Assembly (NCBI GenBank): GCA_038049695.1
Contig: CP142456.1
Location: forward strand, 20,618,501-20,682,500
Reading direction: 5' to 3'
Origin: Cinnamomum chago
Taxonomy: Eukaryota > Streptophyta > Magnoliopsida > Laurales > Lauraceae
Length of the DNA stretch: 64,000 bases
The notes beneath the pieces are model-generated. The model was given only the letters and a program-made list of their open reading frames with translations. It searched no databases and had not been told where the DNA came from. Shown here piece by piece: positions 1-11,202 of this stretch. A program made the position numbers and the translations under genes. Every line of letters begins with the position of its first letter. The first letter of the stretch is position 1.

Positions 1-487
1 AATAAAAATGCACCAGATAGAAAAAATAATAAAATGAAATTTCTTCAACTACTCCTTTCCCCTAATTGTATACAAATAAAATGCAGATACTCCCTGGCCA
101 CAATTTCTCCAAAACCCAAACATCATCACAATGTGCAAAAATCCGCATACATTTTCATTAAAATATATTTAATGCCGTGTCTTAATCTGAGATTCTCCAT
201 CAAGTAATGTAAATAACAAATGAAACTGAAGTGCAGAAAGTAAAAAATAAAAATAAAAATAAAAAAGATCCCCATTAATCTCGATGATCATAAAGAGAAA
301 AACAAATGGCTTTTTCCAAAAAGCTCATTAACAAGATTACATATACACATAAAAGACCCAATAAAAAATAAAAATCTCCTATCTTAACAATCCAAGACAA
401 ACATCTAATTACAAAGAATCTCATAATACAATTGGACCTTCAAACAAATAATCCAAAAGAAGAAAACTAAGAAATACAATCTCATAC

Positions 488-760
488 CTAAGATGGAGAA
501 TTTGAAAAATCTGAGTTACTGGGATCTGATGATGGGCTGATGAAGAAGCTAAGAAAAGAATAGAGAGAGATAGAGTAAGGATTTGGGGACATGAAGAGAA
601 GAGATGAGTAACGTGTTTTCACCAAAACCAGATCTGGAGATGAAGATGAGTGATAGAAATGGAGATGGGTGAGGCTTGAGAGAGATGGAGACCTTTTTCT
701 TTTCTTTTTTTTTTGCCCTTTTTCGGAGATGGCGGTGAGAGGATCAATTGGGGGGGGGGG
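488..760 (-). other. Possible 5' untranslated exon of a gene running left
   Basis: Read on the minus strand this is a CT-rich stretch (many TCTCTC runs) ending at AG|GTATGAG, a good plant 5' splice site at about 488, followed by AT-rich sequence that could be an intron continuing off the window. CT-rich first exons are common in plant transcripts. No protein domain is encoded; the open frame on this strand is driven by the poly-G tracts. A real gene would have to continue beyond position 1. This is inference from composition and one splice-like site only. Confidence 0.2.
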
Positions 761-1095
761 GGGGGGGGGGGGGGGGTGTTGGCTTTCCATCTCCACATGT
801 CCCTTAACCCACTGAGCCAACATAACAGCTAGACGAAGTTGGGGGGGGGGGGGGGGGGGGGGGGGGTTGGCTTTCCATCTCCACATGTCCCTTAACCCAC
901 TGAGCCAACATAACAGCTAGACGAAGTTGGCTTGAGTTTTCGGTTTTAGGCTTTCCATCTCCACATGTCCCTTAACCAGCCAACATAACAACCTAAAAGT
1001 ATTCATGTAAGTGATGCATTCGTTTTCATCTTTCTGTCTCCCCTTGTCCCTCTCCATGTGTCCCATAACCAACTGAGCCAACATAACAACATCCA
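750..1095. repeat. Tandem repeat with two long poly-G tracts
   Basis: A unit of roughly 62 bp (GGCTTTCCATCTCCACATG, then CCCTTAAC, then GAGCCAACATAACA) occurs at about 778-840 and 867-930, with shorter or diverged copies at about 949-990 and 1045-1092. The first two copies are separated and bounded by homopolymers of 27 G (750-776) and 26 G (841-866). Because each G tract sits at the same place in the unit, the tract was probably duplicated with the unit and then expanded, or both are assembly or sequencing artefacts of a G-rich run. Confidence 0.85.
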
Positions 1096-1902
1096 TGCAA
1101 GGCGTAAATATTACATAAATGATGAAAAAACCCAAATCTGATTGCAATTTTTTTTTTTTTAATGAAATGGCTACAATGAAGGTGAGTGGATTCTATGTCA
1201 TGCTTTGCTTTGCATTCAAGAGTTCTCTTTGAAATTCCTAAATTCCGAATAATGTACATGCCATTTGGTGAAATGGGCTGGTGGAGTTTTTATGAATAAA
1301 TAGGCCAAAAAAATTATTTTCTTATCAATAGAATTCTGAAATCTCCCATGACACGAAAAAAAATTCTTTCAAGAACTTTACCATTTTTGGAGTAAATGGC
1401 ATTGGTGAATTCTCTGCAATGCTCTATTTTCTTTTTGAGAATTTTTTAATTGTCTTCATGAAATTGAAGTTTGACTAATTAAATTATTCATAATTTCATG
1501 AAAGCGATTTAAAAATTCCCCAACTACATTCATGTAGTAAACAATAACTGTTTGATTAAATGCCAGTGACAGAATGAGAATGTAATGTTGTGTGGGTTGT
1601 TTGATTGTTTCTATTGAGAGTTTAAATTGTTGGTTTTTTGCAAATTTTGATGATTTTACCACTCTTATATTGAAAACAGATCACGTATTACTTTTTCATG
1701 CTTGTTAGTGAGTCATTTAATATTTTAAAGTTTCATTGTTTGTAGGTATGTTTTGATCCTTCGATATATTGCTTGAAAGGTTTGATTGGGTTAGATCAGA
1801 ACATGGGGGAAATTATTACAAAATATTCTGAGAGCAGCACAAACATTTCACAGGCTATTAGTGAAAGATTAAAATCATTTGATCACAGATTATGGTGGTT
1901 CG

Positions 1903-2004
1903 CCTAGATATTCTTGCATGCTTTGATGAACCACTCTTCCTTGTGGGTCATAGTCTAGATATTCTTGCATGATTTGATGAACCACTCTTCCTTGTAGGTC
2001 ATAG
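1903..2004. repeat. 51-bp direct tandem duplication
   Basis: Two adjacent 51-bp units (1903-1953 and 1954-2004) share TAGATATTCTTGCATG and the following sequence with three differences. The duplication looks recent. No coding role is visible. Confidence 0.9.
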
Positions 2005-3568
2005 TATTTAGGTATGGGCCACAACTTCTGATGCAATGGATTCCAACCTTCAATTTCATACTAGAATATATGATTGGAAGTATACATCGGTTTCTGAGTA
2101 CTTTCTTTGCCTCGTCTCTTGTTGCTTTAACTCTTGACACTTTGGATGGAGTGTTATTTTTCTGTTTTTGCATCATTTAGGTACCATGTGGCTGTACTCG
2201 GAAACAATTAGGTTGGATATGAGGTCCCAACAGTGACGTAACAAAAATAATGTTGTTGCAATTTGATTGCCAACTAAGCCATGTAAAAACTATGGTAAAG
2301 AGAGTTCAATATCTTTCCCACCTGAAGTAGGAAATAGCACAACAAAAAAGAAACCAACATGTCTACAGTGGGTCCTTTCATATTGATAGTTGTATCTTAA
2401 CATTCATCAGATATAGTGTTGTTTAACAAGGGCATTGCAATAAAAATAATGGCCTTGTTTAGATATGAGCTTCTATCTCGTCCTTGCACAAACATCTTAG
2501 CTCTCCAAGTTACGATGGGGAGAGTTATAGAAATAACAATGAAGCCAATATGAGCAATGAAGGTAAGTAATTTTTCCCACATCAAATGATATATAGAATT
2601 TTTGGTAATACGTCGGCTGAATGAATAGTTTGGTTTGATATGTAGTGTGTGCCTCCATTGGATCCTCATGTAGTATTGCAACCATTGTCAAGTTAAAATG
2701 CACCCATGATTATTTGATTAAAACTTTGATTAGCATCTAACAGAGGTGGGTCACAATGTATCAAGTCAACTAAAAATACTCAAGGCAATGGTGGCAATGG
2801 TGTCTGCATTCAACTCATGTGTGAACCAACTTAATGAACATGTACTCTTAAAAAAACAAAAAAAGGGTAAGATGCCAAACATGTTAACCTTTTCTTTTTC
2901 CTAAGTTTTGCTTTCATTACACTGAAATGTGATTTTTTTTCTCTATATAGCAGGATGCCAAACAGATTAACATCTGCTTACCATCTGCACATGAAAACGC
3001 TACACACTCAGTGGACCCCACTTTCAACTTGACAAAATTCCTCTAAACGACTTGTTTATCTTCACACTTTCATTATTGCTCACTTAGATGACAGATGCTC
3101 TGCACCTTGCTGCTGCCTGGATTTAGGCCTCACTCATATGCATGACAAGTGCTCCCAGCATGAGTTTGCCAAATGGAGAGGGAGAAGCGACCTATTGGCT
3201 TCTCCCTGGGTCTCCTTAGATGCAGATGCATGCAATTTGACAATTGGAAGCCCAACTACAGATGGAGTGCATTTCTCATTAAACAAAATAAAATTCCCCC
3301 TTCCGTTCTTCCCTCCTTTTCTCCTCATTTCGCCCTTTCTCATTTAAACAAAATAAAATTCCCTCATCGGTTTCTTGAAACTTTTATTGCTTTGGAACTG
3401 ATGGTTGTCATTCCTAACTGCTACATCATCTATTCGGTGTGTCTGATTCCTCCTGTTTCTTTTTCATGCTTCTTCAATTGATTGATTTCATGTGGTTCAT
3501 TTGCTCCATATTTGATATGGCTTGATTTGATTGGATTTAGTTTATTCTTGGGTGACATTGAAATTGGG

Positions 3569-3816
3569 TTTGTTGATTTAGTCTCAGTTTGTTGATTTAG
3601 TCTCAGTTTGTTGTTGATTTAGTCTCAGTTTGATCGATTCTTTAGGCTTAGTTGGTTAGTGATTAGAATAATCCCTATTATGTAGGATTCTGTTATTTGC
3701 TTTGATTCTATTCCTTGTAAAGGCTATATATTGAGCCTTCGTTTGCTTTCAATAATAGTGAACTTCTCCCATTCTCTTATTCTATTTCTCAGCAAAATAC
3801 TAAATATTGTTAGACA
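3569..3816 (+). repeat. 5' LTR of copia element 1
   Basis: It begins within TTTGTTGATTTAGTCTCAG, a 19-bp phrase repeated in tandem here three times (the last copy with three extra bases) but only twice in the 3' LTR. It ends ...ATTGTTAGACA just before the primer-binding site. A TATA-like CTATATATT lies at about 3724, so U3 is short. The expected terminal TGTTAG of the 3' LTR is missing from this copy. Confidence 0.9.
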
Positions 3817-3819
3817 TTT

Positions 3820-3831
3820 TGGTATCAGAGC
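3820..3831 (+). promoter_or_regulatory. Primer-binding site (initiator Met-tRNA) of copia element 1
   Basis: TGGTATCAGAGC matches the complement of the 3' end of plant initiator methionine tRNA, the standard primer of copia reverse transcription. It starts three bases after the LTR. Confidence 0.93.
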
Positions 3832-3849
3832 TGTTTGTTAGCATTGGAG

Positions 3850-6800
3850 ATGACTACAGAGGGAGGTTTTGTGCAACCGTCAATTCCGAAGTTCGACGGA
3901 CACTACGATCATTGGTGCATGCTCATGGAGAATTTCCTCCGTTCAAAGGAGTATTGGGGTCTAATTGAAGATGGAGTTCCACCAGTGGTCGATGGAGTCC
4001 AGCCTACCCCAGCTCAGATGAAGGTGATTGAGGATGCGAAATTGAAGGATCTAAAGGCGAAGAATTATCTCTTCCAGAGTATTGATCGTTCCATTCTGGA
4101 GACGATTTTGAACAAGGATTCAGCCAAGAGCATTTGGGATTCCTTGAAGCAGAAGTATCAAGGTACAGCACGAGTGCAACGTGCGCAACGACATGCTCTT
4201 CAGAAAGAGTTCGAGATGCTCAACATGAAGGCAGGGGAGTCTGTAACTGAGTATTTTGCTCGTACTATGACTGTGGTTAACAAGATGCGGTCAAATGGTG
4301 CGAAGAATTTGACAGATGTATCAATCATTGAGAAAATCTTGCGATCCATGACCCCGAAATTTGATTACGTGGTCTGCTCTATCGAAGAATCAAAAGATCT
4401 CGATGTGATATCTATAGATGAACTGCAAAGTAGTTTGTTAGTTCATGAGCAGCGTATGAATGCTCATACAATAGAGGAGCATGCACTGAAGGTTACGTCC
4501 GGCGATTCATCAAGTGGGAGAGGACGTGGATCTTTTCGAGGAAGAGGAAGAGGAGGTGGCAGACGCAGCTTTGACAAATCCACCATTGAATGCTACAGTT
4601 GTCACAAGTTGGGACACTTCGCATATGAGTGCCCAACGAAGGTGATCGAAGGGCAGGCAAACTATGCAGAAGGAGCAGAAGAAATGTTATTAATGGCATA
4701 TGTCAATGAGAAGGCGATGAGCAAGGAGGAGTTGTGGTTTCTCGACTCGGGGTGTAGCAACCACATGTGTGGGAAGAGGGAGCTATTTTCTGATTTTGAT
4801 GGCAGTTTTAGAGAGACCGTGAAGCTGGGAGATAATTCGAGTATGGACGTGACGGGAAAGGGAAATATCAGGATGCTTGTAAATGGTTTTGTGCAAATCA
4901 TTACAGGTGTGTTTTATATTCCAGGTTTGAAGAGCAGCTTATTGAGCATAGGGCAGCTAGCTGAGAAGGGTCTTGCTATTCTCATTCAAAGGGGAACCTG
5001 CAAGCTATATCATCCTGAAAAAGGGTTGATTATGGAGATTGCCATGGCCTCCAATAGAATGTTTAAATTGTTTGCCCAGATACAATCAAAAGAGCAGGTA
5101 TGCTTTAAATCCTCATCTGAAGATAATGCTATGCTGTGGCACAACAGATATGGTCATCTCAGCTTCACAGGATTGAATCTTCTTCAACAAAAAGGCATGG
5201 TGAGAGGACTACCAAACTTTGATGCTCCGTCAAAGGTTTGTGGAGATTGTTTGATTGGCAAACAACAAAGAAATTCTTTTCCTAAAGCAACTACATGGAG
5301 AGCCAGTAAAGTCCTTCAGCTTGTACATGCTGACATATGTGGACCCATTACTCCTATCTCAAACAGAAAAAAGAGGTACATAATCACTTTTATTGATGAT
5401 TATAGTCGCAAAATTTGGGCTTATTTCCTTGTTGAAAAATCTGAAGCTTTCACTGCATTCAAGCTCTTTAAGAATCATGTTGAAAAGGAGGTCGAATTAT
5501 GTATTAATGTTCTTCGTACTGATCGTGGAGGTGAATTCAACTCACTGGAATTTACTGATTATTGCAATGAACATGGCATACGACGTCAACTTACAGCCGC
5601 CTACTCTCCTCAACAAAACGGAGTCGCTGAAAGAAAAATCGGACCATTATGAATATGGTTCGAAGTATGCTGTCAGAGAAGAAGATTCCAAAGATGTTTT
5701 GGCCAGAAGCTGTCAATTGGACTATTCACATTTTGAATAGAAGTCCAACAGTTGCAGTTAAGAACAAGACCCCGGAAGAAGCCTGGAGTGGCATTAAACC
5801 TTCAGTCAATCATTTTAAGGTCTTTGGTTGCATAGCCCATGCTCATGTACCTGATTGCAAGAGAACCAAACTTGATGATAAAAGTATAAAGTGTGTTTTG
5901 CTTGGCATTAGCAAAGAATCAAGGGCATACCGACTATATGATCCTACTTCACAGAAGATTATAGTGAGTAGAGACGTGGTGTTTGAAGAAAATGAAAGCT
6001 GGAATTGGGATGAAAGTCAAGAGTCGGATCAGATTGTTGATTTAGAATGGGGAGACAGTGCGGAAGAACAAGCTCTGAATGATGAGAGAACAAGTTCTGA
6101 AGGATTAGCAAATCCTGAAGGAATTGTTCAACACGTCAATCCAGATGTGAGTGAAACTGGAGGAAGCTCAACAAGTTCTATACCAATTGATGAGTCATCA
6201 ATTCATGCAGCAAGGGAGCGTAGAAGACCTTCTTGGATGAAAGACTATGTCAGTGGCGAGGAGCTAACTGAGGAAGAGGAAGCGTCTTACATGGCCATGT
6301 TTGCTGCTGCTAATGATCCCATGTCTTTCGAAGAAGCTGTGAAGCACTCGAAGTGGAGATTGGCCATGGATGCAGAGATGGATTCAATTTCAAGAAATGA
6401 CACTTGGGAGATGACATATCTACCTACTGGTGCCAAGAAAGTTGGAGTGAAGTGGGTCTATAAGACAAAGTTCAACTAGAATGGTGAGATAGACAAGTTC
6501 AAAGCCCGGTTAGTTGCAAAAGGCTACTCCCAAGAACATGGAGTTGATTATACCGAAGTGTTTGCACCTGTAGCACATATGGATACAGTTCGTTTAGTGA
6601 TCTCCATGGCAGCCCAGAAGAAATGGACGATCTTTCAGCTTGACTTTAAGTCAGCGTTTTTACATGGGGAACTTTCCGAAGATGTCTTTGTTGAACAACC
6701 TCCAGGTTATGTGAAGAGAGGTGATGAGCATAAGGTATACAAATTAAAAAAGGCTCTATACGGTTTGAAACAGGCTCCACGAGCATGGTACAGCCGCATC

Positions 6801-7856
6801 GAATCTTATTTTGCAAAGGAAGGCTTTGAGAAGTGTCCATATGAGCATAGCTTATTCATCAAGGTGAAGGAAGGAGGTAAAATTTTAATCATTTGTCTCT
6901 ACGTAGATGATTTAATTTTCACAGGCAATGATGAAAGCATGTTTGATGAATTTAAAAATTCCATGATGCATGAGTTTGATATGACTGACCTTGGAAGGAT
7001 GAGGTATTTTCTTGGGTTAGAAGTGATGCAGGAACCAGAGGGTATTTTCATTTGTCAAAGGAAGTACACATATGAGGTGTTAGAGAGATTTGGAATGGAT
7101 AAATGCAATCCTGTGCTGAATCCAATTGTTCCAGGCACTAAACTCATGAAAGATGCAGATGGAGTGAAAATAGATAGCACTCACTACAAACAGATTGTGG
7201 AGAGTCTAATGTACTTGACTAACACTCGACCCGACATTATGTTTGTGGTGAGTCTACTAAGTAGGTATATGGATCATCCAACTGAGCTTCATTTTCAGGC
7301 TGCCAAGAGAGTGTTACGGTATTTAAAAGGAACTTGCGATCTCGGAATACTTTATCGGAAGGGAGGAGATGAGGAATTAATTGCTTACACGGACAGTGAT
7401 TATGCCGAAGATTTGGATGATAGAAGAAGTACTTCTGGCTATGTATTTATGCTCAACTCAGGTGCAGTTTCCTGGTCATCTAAGAAGCAACCAATAGTCA
7501 CGTTGTCCACCACCGAAGCTGAGTTCGTGGCTGCAGCTTCATGTGCTTGTCAAGTGGTTTGGATGAGAAGAATTTTGAAGAACTTAAATCTGATTCAAGG
7601 TGATGATACAACTGTTTTCTGTGACAATAGTTCAACTATTGAGCTCTCGAAGAATCCTGTGTTACATGGTCGAAGCAAACATATAGATGTCAGGTTTCAT
7701 TTCCTACGTGAGCTTACTAAAGATGGTGTTGTTAAGTTAATTCACTGTCACACTCAAGAACAAATAGCAGACATAATGACCAAGCCGCTGAAGTTAGATG
7801 TGTTCGTGAAGTTGAGAAGTCTGATGGGGGTCTGCTCATTTCCAGGTGTAAACTGA
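3850..7856 (+). pseudogene. gag-pol polyprotein of copia element 1, two breaks
   Basis: The ATG at 3850 opens a gag (start ...IPKFDGHYDHW) with one zinc knuckle, CYSCHKLGHFAYEC. Then come the protease motif WFLDSGCSNHMCG, the pre-integrase HxxxxH/CxxC block (LWHNRYGHLS to CGDCLIGK), integrase (HADICGP, TDRGGEF, SPQQNGVAERK), reverse transcriptase (LYVDDLIFTGND) and RNase H ending near 7856. Break 1: a one-base deletion in an A run at about 5635, shifting the frame inside integrase. Break 2: an in-frame TAG at 6477-6479 just before the reverse transcriptase core. Otherwise the protein is well preserved; RNase H reads SDYAEDLDD where the family usually has G in place of E. Length and order are normal for copia. 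Confidence 0.92.
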
Positions 7857-7884
7857 GTGTAATTAGCATCAGTTTAAGGGAGGA

Positions 7885-8124
7885 TGTTAGAATCTTTTGT
7901 TGATTTAGTCTCAGTTTGTTGTTGATTTAGTCTCAGTTTGATCGATTCTTTAGGCTTAGTTGGTTAGTGATTAGAATAATCCCTATTATGTAGGATTCTG
8001 TTATTTGCTTTGATTCTATTCCTTGTAAAGGCTATATATTGAGCCTTCGTTTGCTTTCAATAATAGTGAACTTCTCCCATTCTCTTATTCTATTTCTCAG
8101 CAAAATACTAAATATTGTTAGACA
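7885..8124 (+). repeat. 3' LTR of copia element 1
   Basis: 240 bp, TGTTAG...AGACA, immediately after the polypurine tract. It keeps the 11 terminal bases missing from the 5' LTR and has one 19-bp unit fewer. The remaining sequence appears identical to the 5' LTR. It contains the TATA-like CTATATATTG at about 8034. Confidence 0.93.
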
Positions 8125-8822
8125 ATTTGGCTATTTCTAGGATGAAACTTAAATGGGTTACTTTGGGATTTTCTAGATTCTTTATGATAACTAAAAAATG
8201 TTGATCTGATTGTTTCTAGGTCAAAACTTTTGGGTTTTGTGGGCTCTTTCTGATAAGTTAGAGGTTGAAGTAATTTGCTTTTGGATTAATGCATTAAACG
8301 TTAGGGAAATGGTGATTTGTATCTCTGTGGGTTTTGATTTGGCATGTGGTTTTCTTGTGACCTTTTTTTATTGTTCTTTTGCTTGTCTGTATAGAAAATG
8401 CCCACCATTTGTTTGTTTATGTTACTCTAATATTTCTTTGTGTTTGTAAAAGAGTGCCTACTATGTATTTGTTTATATTCCTCTGTTAAGAAGTTAAAAA
8501 AATGGCATAAACCTTGATGCGTGTTTGTTAATCTTAGATGAAAAAGAGGCAAATAAACATTGAAACATTCTGCAGCCCTTTTTAGGATTTTTTGTTTTTT
8601 CTTTTTGTGTTCTGATGTAGTTAACTGGAATGTCCTTTTAATAATGCTTTTCCTGATGGTCCCTTGATTTATGATGCTTCTTGTAAGTAATATGATGATT
8701 TTTGCTGATACATGCAAATCAAATATAAATTTAATTGTTTCTTATACCTTAATCTTATATGAAAAAGAGGCAAATAAACATTGAATCGTTCTGCATCCCT
8801 TCTTAGTTTTTTTTTTTTGTGT

Positions 8823-8853
<31 letters not shown>

Positions 8854-9703
8854 GGTGTTTGTTTGCACTCATTGGTGTATGTAAATGATGGACAGATGTA
8901 ATAGTTATACATTACCGCATCTGTCTAATAAAGGGCCAGGGACTAGAGAGAATATGGTTTCACCAGGAGAGATAGACATAATTAGGAAGACTTCTACACA
9001 GTGTATAAGTGCTGGTTGAATGTGAAAATACTGACGTTTAAAATAGCAATGACATTCATATAAATGAAACTTAGGGAATGATGAGAGAAACTCAGATGTT
9101 CAGATATCTTCTTGTCCCATAATAAAAAGAGGTGATTACAACTTGGTATGTAGGATGCTATGTGATGTGGCTCATAGACTCGATGTTGCAGTAATTGAAC
9201 AATCATAAGCACCCCAGTTTTTGTGAATTTTAATCATTTTAAATATTCACAGTTCATCTTTTTGAAACTTGAAGATCCTTTTCTTAATATCATCAAAAAT
9301 ATTTCATCCAAGGAACACAACCCCAAATTATAAATTGGTAAGTGACCATACATATATCAACAACCTGCAAAAACATGTAAAATGCACAATCCACCACTCA
9401 TATGAACATTGAGGGTATCATATTAAAAAGTGCGCAACCCCGGTCATTACTTGGGTTCCAAAAAGCAATCACCGCTACTAATCATACATGTTTTCATAAC
9501 ATACCTATATGGCATAAAATTGAACTATTATATGAAATTCATAAATTCTTATCATAGATGTTGTTGCTTTATTACTGATTTCAAAAATATCATGTGCTCA
9601 TTCTCCATTATCAAGATGTTCTTCCTATGCTCTAAATCTTGATCCATAGTTAGCTATGATGTTTCCTTTTGCACTTTCTCATCAATCTACTGAAAAGAAT
9701 GTA
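8125..9703. other. Non-coding stretch between copia element 1 and the LINE
   Basis: No gene recognised. It holds a diverged direct duplication of about 57 bp (8529-8585 and 8749-8806, sharing GAAAAAGAGGCAAATAAACA, about 220 bp apart), a (GT)n run at about 8819-8836 and a 19-base poly-G tract at 8837-8855. The last 16 bases (9688-9703) are the left target duplication of the LINE. Sequence on either side of copia element 1 has the same AT-rich character, consistent with a single original locus. Confidence 0.5.
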
Positions 9704-10807
9704 CGGAGCTTCCTTTGGTCAGCCGGGCCTGGAAAATCCACTAGTTTGGTCAATTGGGATACTGTTTGCTTGCCTAAATCCGAAGGAGGGCTCGGTCTGC
9801 GCAGAGTGAAGGTCTTCAACGAGGCTTGTATGCTCAAGCTTGGATGGACGGCAGTCTCCTCTTCTTCCCTTTGGGCCTCTTGGTTTAGAGACAGATACTT
9901 CAGAAGTTCGTTATGGTCTCCAGCTTCGCCCAATAGAGGCTCCTGCATATGGAGGAAAATCAGAGCTATGGTTCATCTCCTTCAAAGAGGGAGTTCCTGG
10001 AAGATAGGGAATGGCCTCTCAATTAAAATCTGGGTGGATAACTGGTCTGACCAAGGCCCCATTGCTCCCAGATATCCTCTTCTTCAGCTCCCAGAGTCAG
10101 ATCGCCTGGCTGATTTCCATAATAACTCCAACTGGGCCTTCCCTAACCATCTCCCAGCAGAGTTACTTAATTACCTCCACCGGTCCACCAGCAACTTGTC
10201 CTTAGGGGTCTTCTCAGATCCTGATTTCCTAGTTTGGCAGGGTAACAGCTTGGGGACCCTCTCTCTCAAAGAGGCTTGGAATTTACTGAGGACCACCCAT
10301 CCTACAGTTCCCTGGGAAGGTCTAGTCTGGACCAAGTATCTCAATCCTAGGATGGCCTGCTTCTCCTGGCGGCTCCTTCTTAGAAAAACTCCATCAGATG
10401 GTCGGGCGAAACAGAGAGGAAGCTCCTTGGCCTCTAGATGCTGTCTTTGCCTTAATCATGAAGAAGAGGACCTCCATCTCTTTTTCTCTTGTCCCTTTGC
10501 TCAGCAGATTTGGCAGTGGATTTTAAGCCTTGGTGCCACTCCCCCTGATCAGCCTCTGGTAGCGTCATCAATCTGGTTCTCCTTAGCTCAGGCCTCGGAC
10601 TCCCAAGAGAGGAAGCTTGCAGCAGCGATCTTCTTCATCTCCATCTCAGTCATATGGTTCCTCAGGAATGACAGCAAGCACCGGGATGGCAAGCCTAGTC
10701 TGGGTAGAGCTCAGAAATATCTCCAGGATCATTTGAAAGAGCTAGTGAGTAAGCTGCAAGGGTCTGCCATCTCCCATCCTGTCCTGTGTGGCCTGGGTCT
10801 GAGGTGA
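9704..10807 (+). pseudogene. LINE ORF2 C-terminal part (connector and zf-RVT domain)
   Basis: About 367 residues are open from the truncation point to the natural stop. The first part has the conserved FLWS...PKSEGGLGLRR block found downstream of the L1 reverse transcriptase. The second half is the zinc-binding reverse-transcriptase domain (zf-RVT): WTKYLNPRMACFSWRLLLRK, then a CxxC (CCLC), an H near EDLHLFF and the following C (SCPF). Endonuclease and catalytic reverse transcriptase are absent. The frame happens to stay open into 48 bp of host sequence upstream (ATG at 9656), a chance read-in. It cannot be functional alone, but the lack of internal stops suggests a recent insertion. Confidence 0.92.
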
Positions 10808-11186
10808 GCTCCTGGCCTCAGGTTTTTTTCTGCCTTTTGCTCTCAGTTCGTTTCTGTTCAGAGTGGTGTAGCGGTATGCCTCTCCCTCTTCTCTGCTGGC
10901 ATGGCTGTGGCCTAAGCTTCTTGTTCAGGCGGTTGTAGTTTCTCTGCCGTGGGGATTCTGGTTGGATGGTTGTTGGGTCTTGTAGCTCGGTCTGCTCTTT
11001 GGTTGGTTTTTGGCCTGTGGCCTTTTTGTTTGGGGTGGTTGGCCCCTTTGTATAGTGTTCTGTCTGGGGTGGTTGGCTCTGGGGTGCCTTTGTTTTAGCA
11101 TCCTCCTGCTGGCCTTCCCTTGTTCCTTTGGGGTTTTTGCCCCCTCCTTTTTCTTCAATACAAATTTACCATACAGCAAAAAAAAA
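9704..11186 (+). mobile_element. 5'-truncated L1-type LINE with 16-bp target duplication
   Basis: TACTGAAAAGAATGTA occurs immediately before the LINE (9688-9703) and immediately after its A tail (11187-11202): a perfect 16-bp target-site duplication. Between them are the 3' third of an L1 ORF2, a GC-rich 3' UTR and a short A tail (about 11178-11186). This is the signature of target-primed reverse transcription with 5' truncation. The insert is clearly richer in G+C than the flanks. Confidence 0.95.
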
Positions 11187-11202
11187 TACTGAAAAGAATG
11201 TA

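Larger units (their letters stand above)
1..3568. other. Non-coding flank left of copia element 1
   Basis: No convincing protein-coding gene is visible. Open frames here are short, low in complexity and carry no recognisable motif. The stretch holds the poly-G tandem block, a 51-bp direct duplication and a possible untranslated exon, all listed separately. Around 3271-3364 the phrase TTAAACAAAATAAAATTCCC occurs twice, about 67 bp apart, in a CT-rich context. The AT-rich sequence just before the copia insertion looks like intron or intergenic DNA, but nothing decides this. Confidence 0.5.
3569..8124 (+). mobile_element. Copia element 1: LTR retrotransposon
   Basis: A complete Ty1/copia structure: 5' LTR, initiator-Met primer-binding site, gag-protease-integrase-reverse transcriptase-RNase H in copia order, polypurine tract AGTTTAAGGGAGGA (7871-7884) and 3' LTR. 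The two LTRs match over 229 aligned bases with no difference that I see, so the copy is young or recently converted. The 5' LTR lacks the first 11 bp present in the 3' LTR and has an extra 19-bp unit. Target duplication is unclear: the right flank is ATTTGG and the left flank ATTGGG. The polyprotein carries two breaks, so this copy is not autonomous as written. Confidence 0.93.

Noticed and set aside
488..886. Proline-rich protein on the minus strand
   Set aside because: The prolines come from translating the poly-G tracts and the rest is the short tandem repeat; no family features.
9656..9703. N-terminal residues of the 383-codon frame before the LINE
   Set aside because: These bases lie outside the LINE; 9688-9703 is the target duplication, so the ATG at 9656 is host DNA read in frame by chance.
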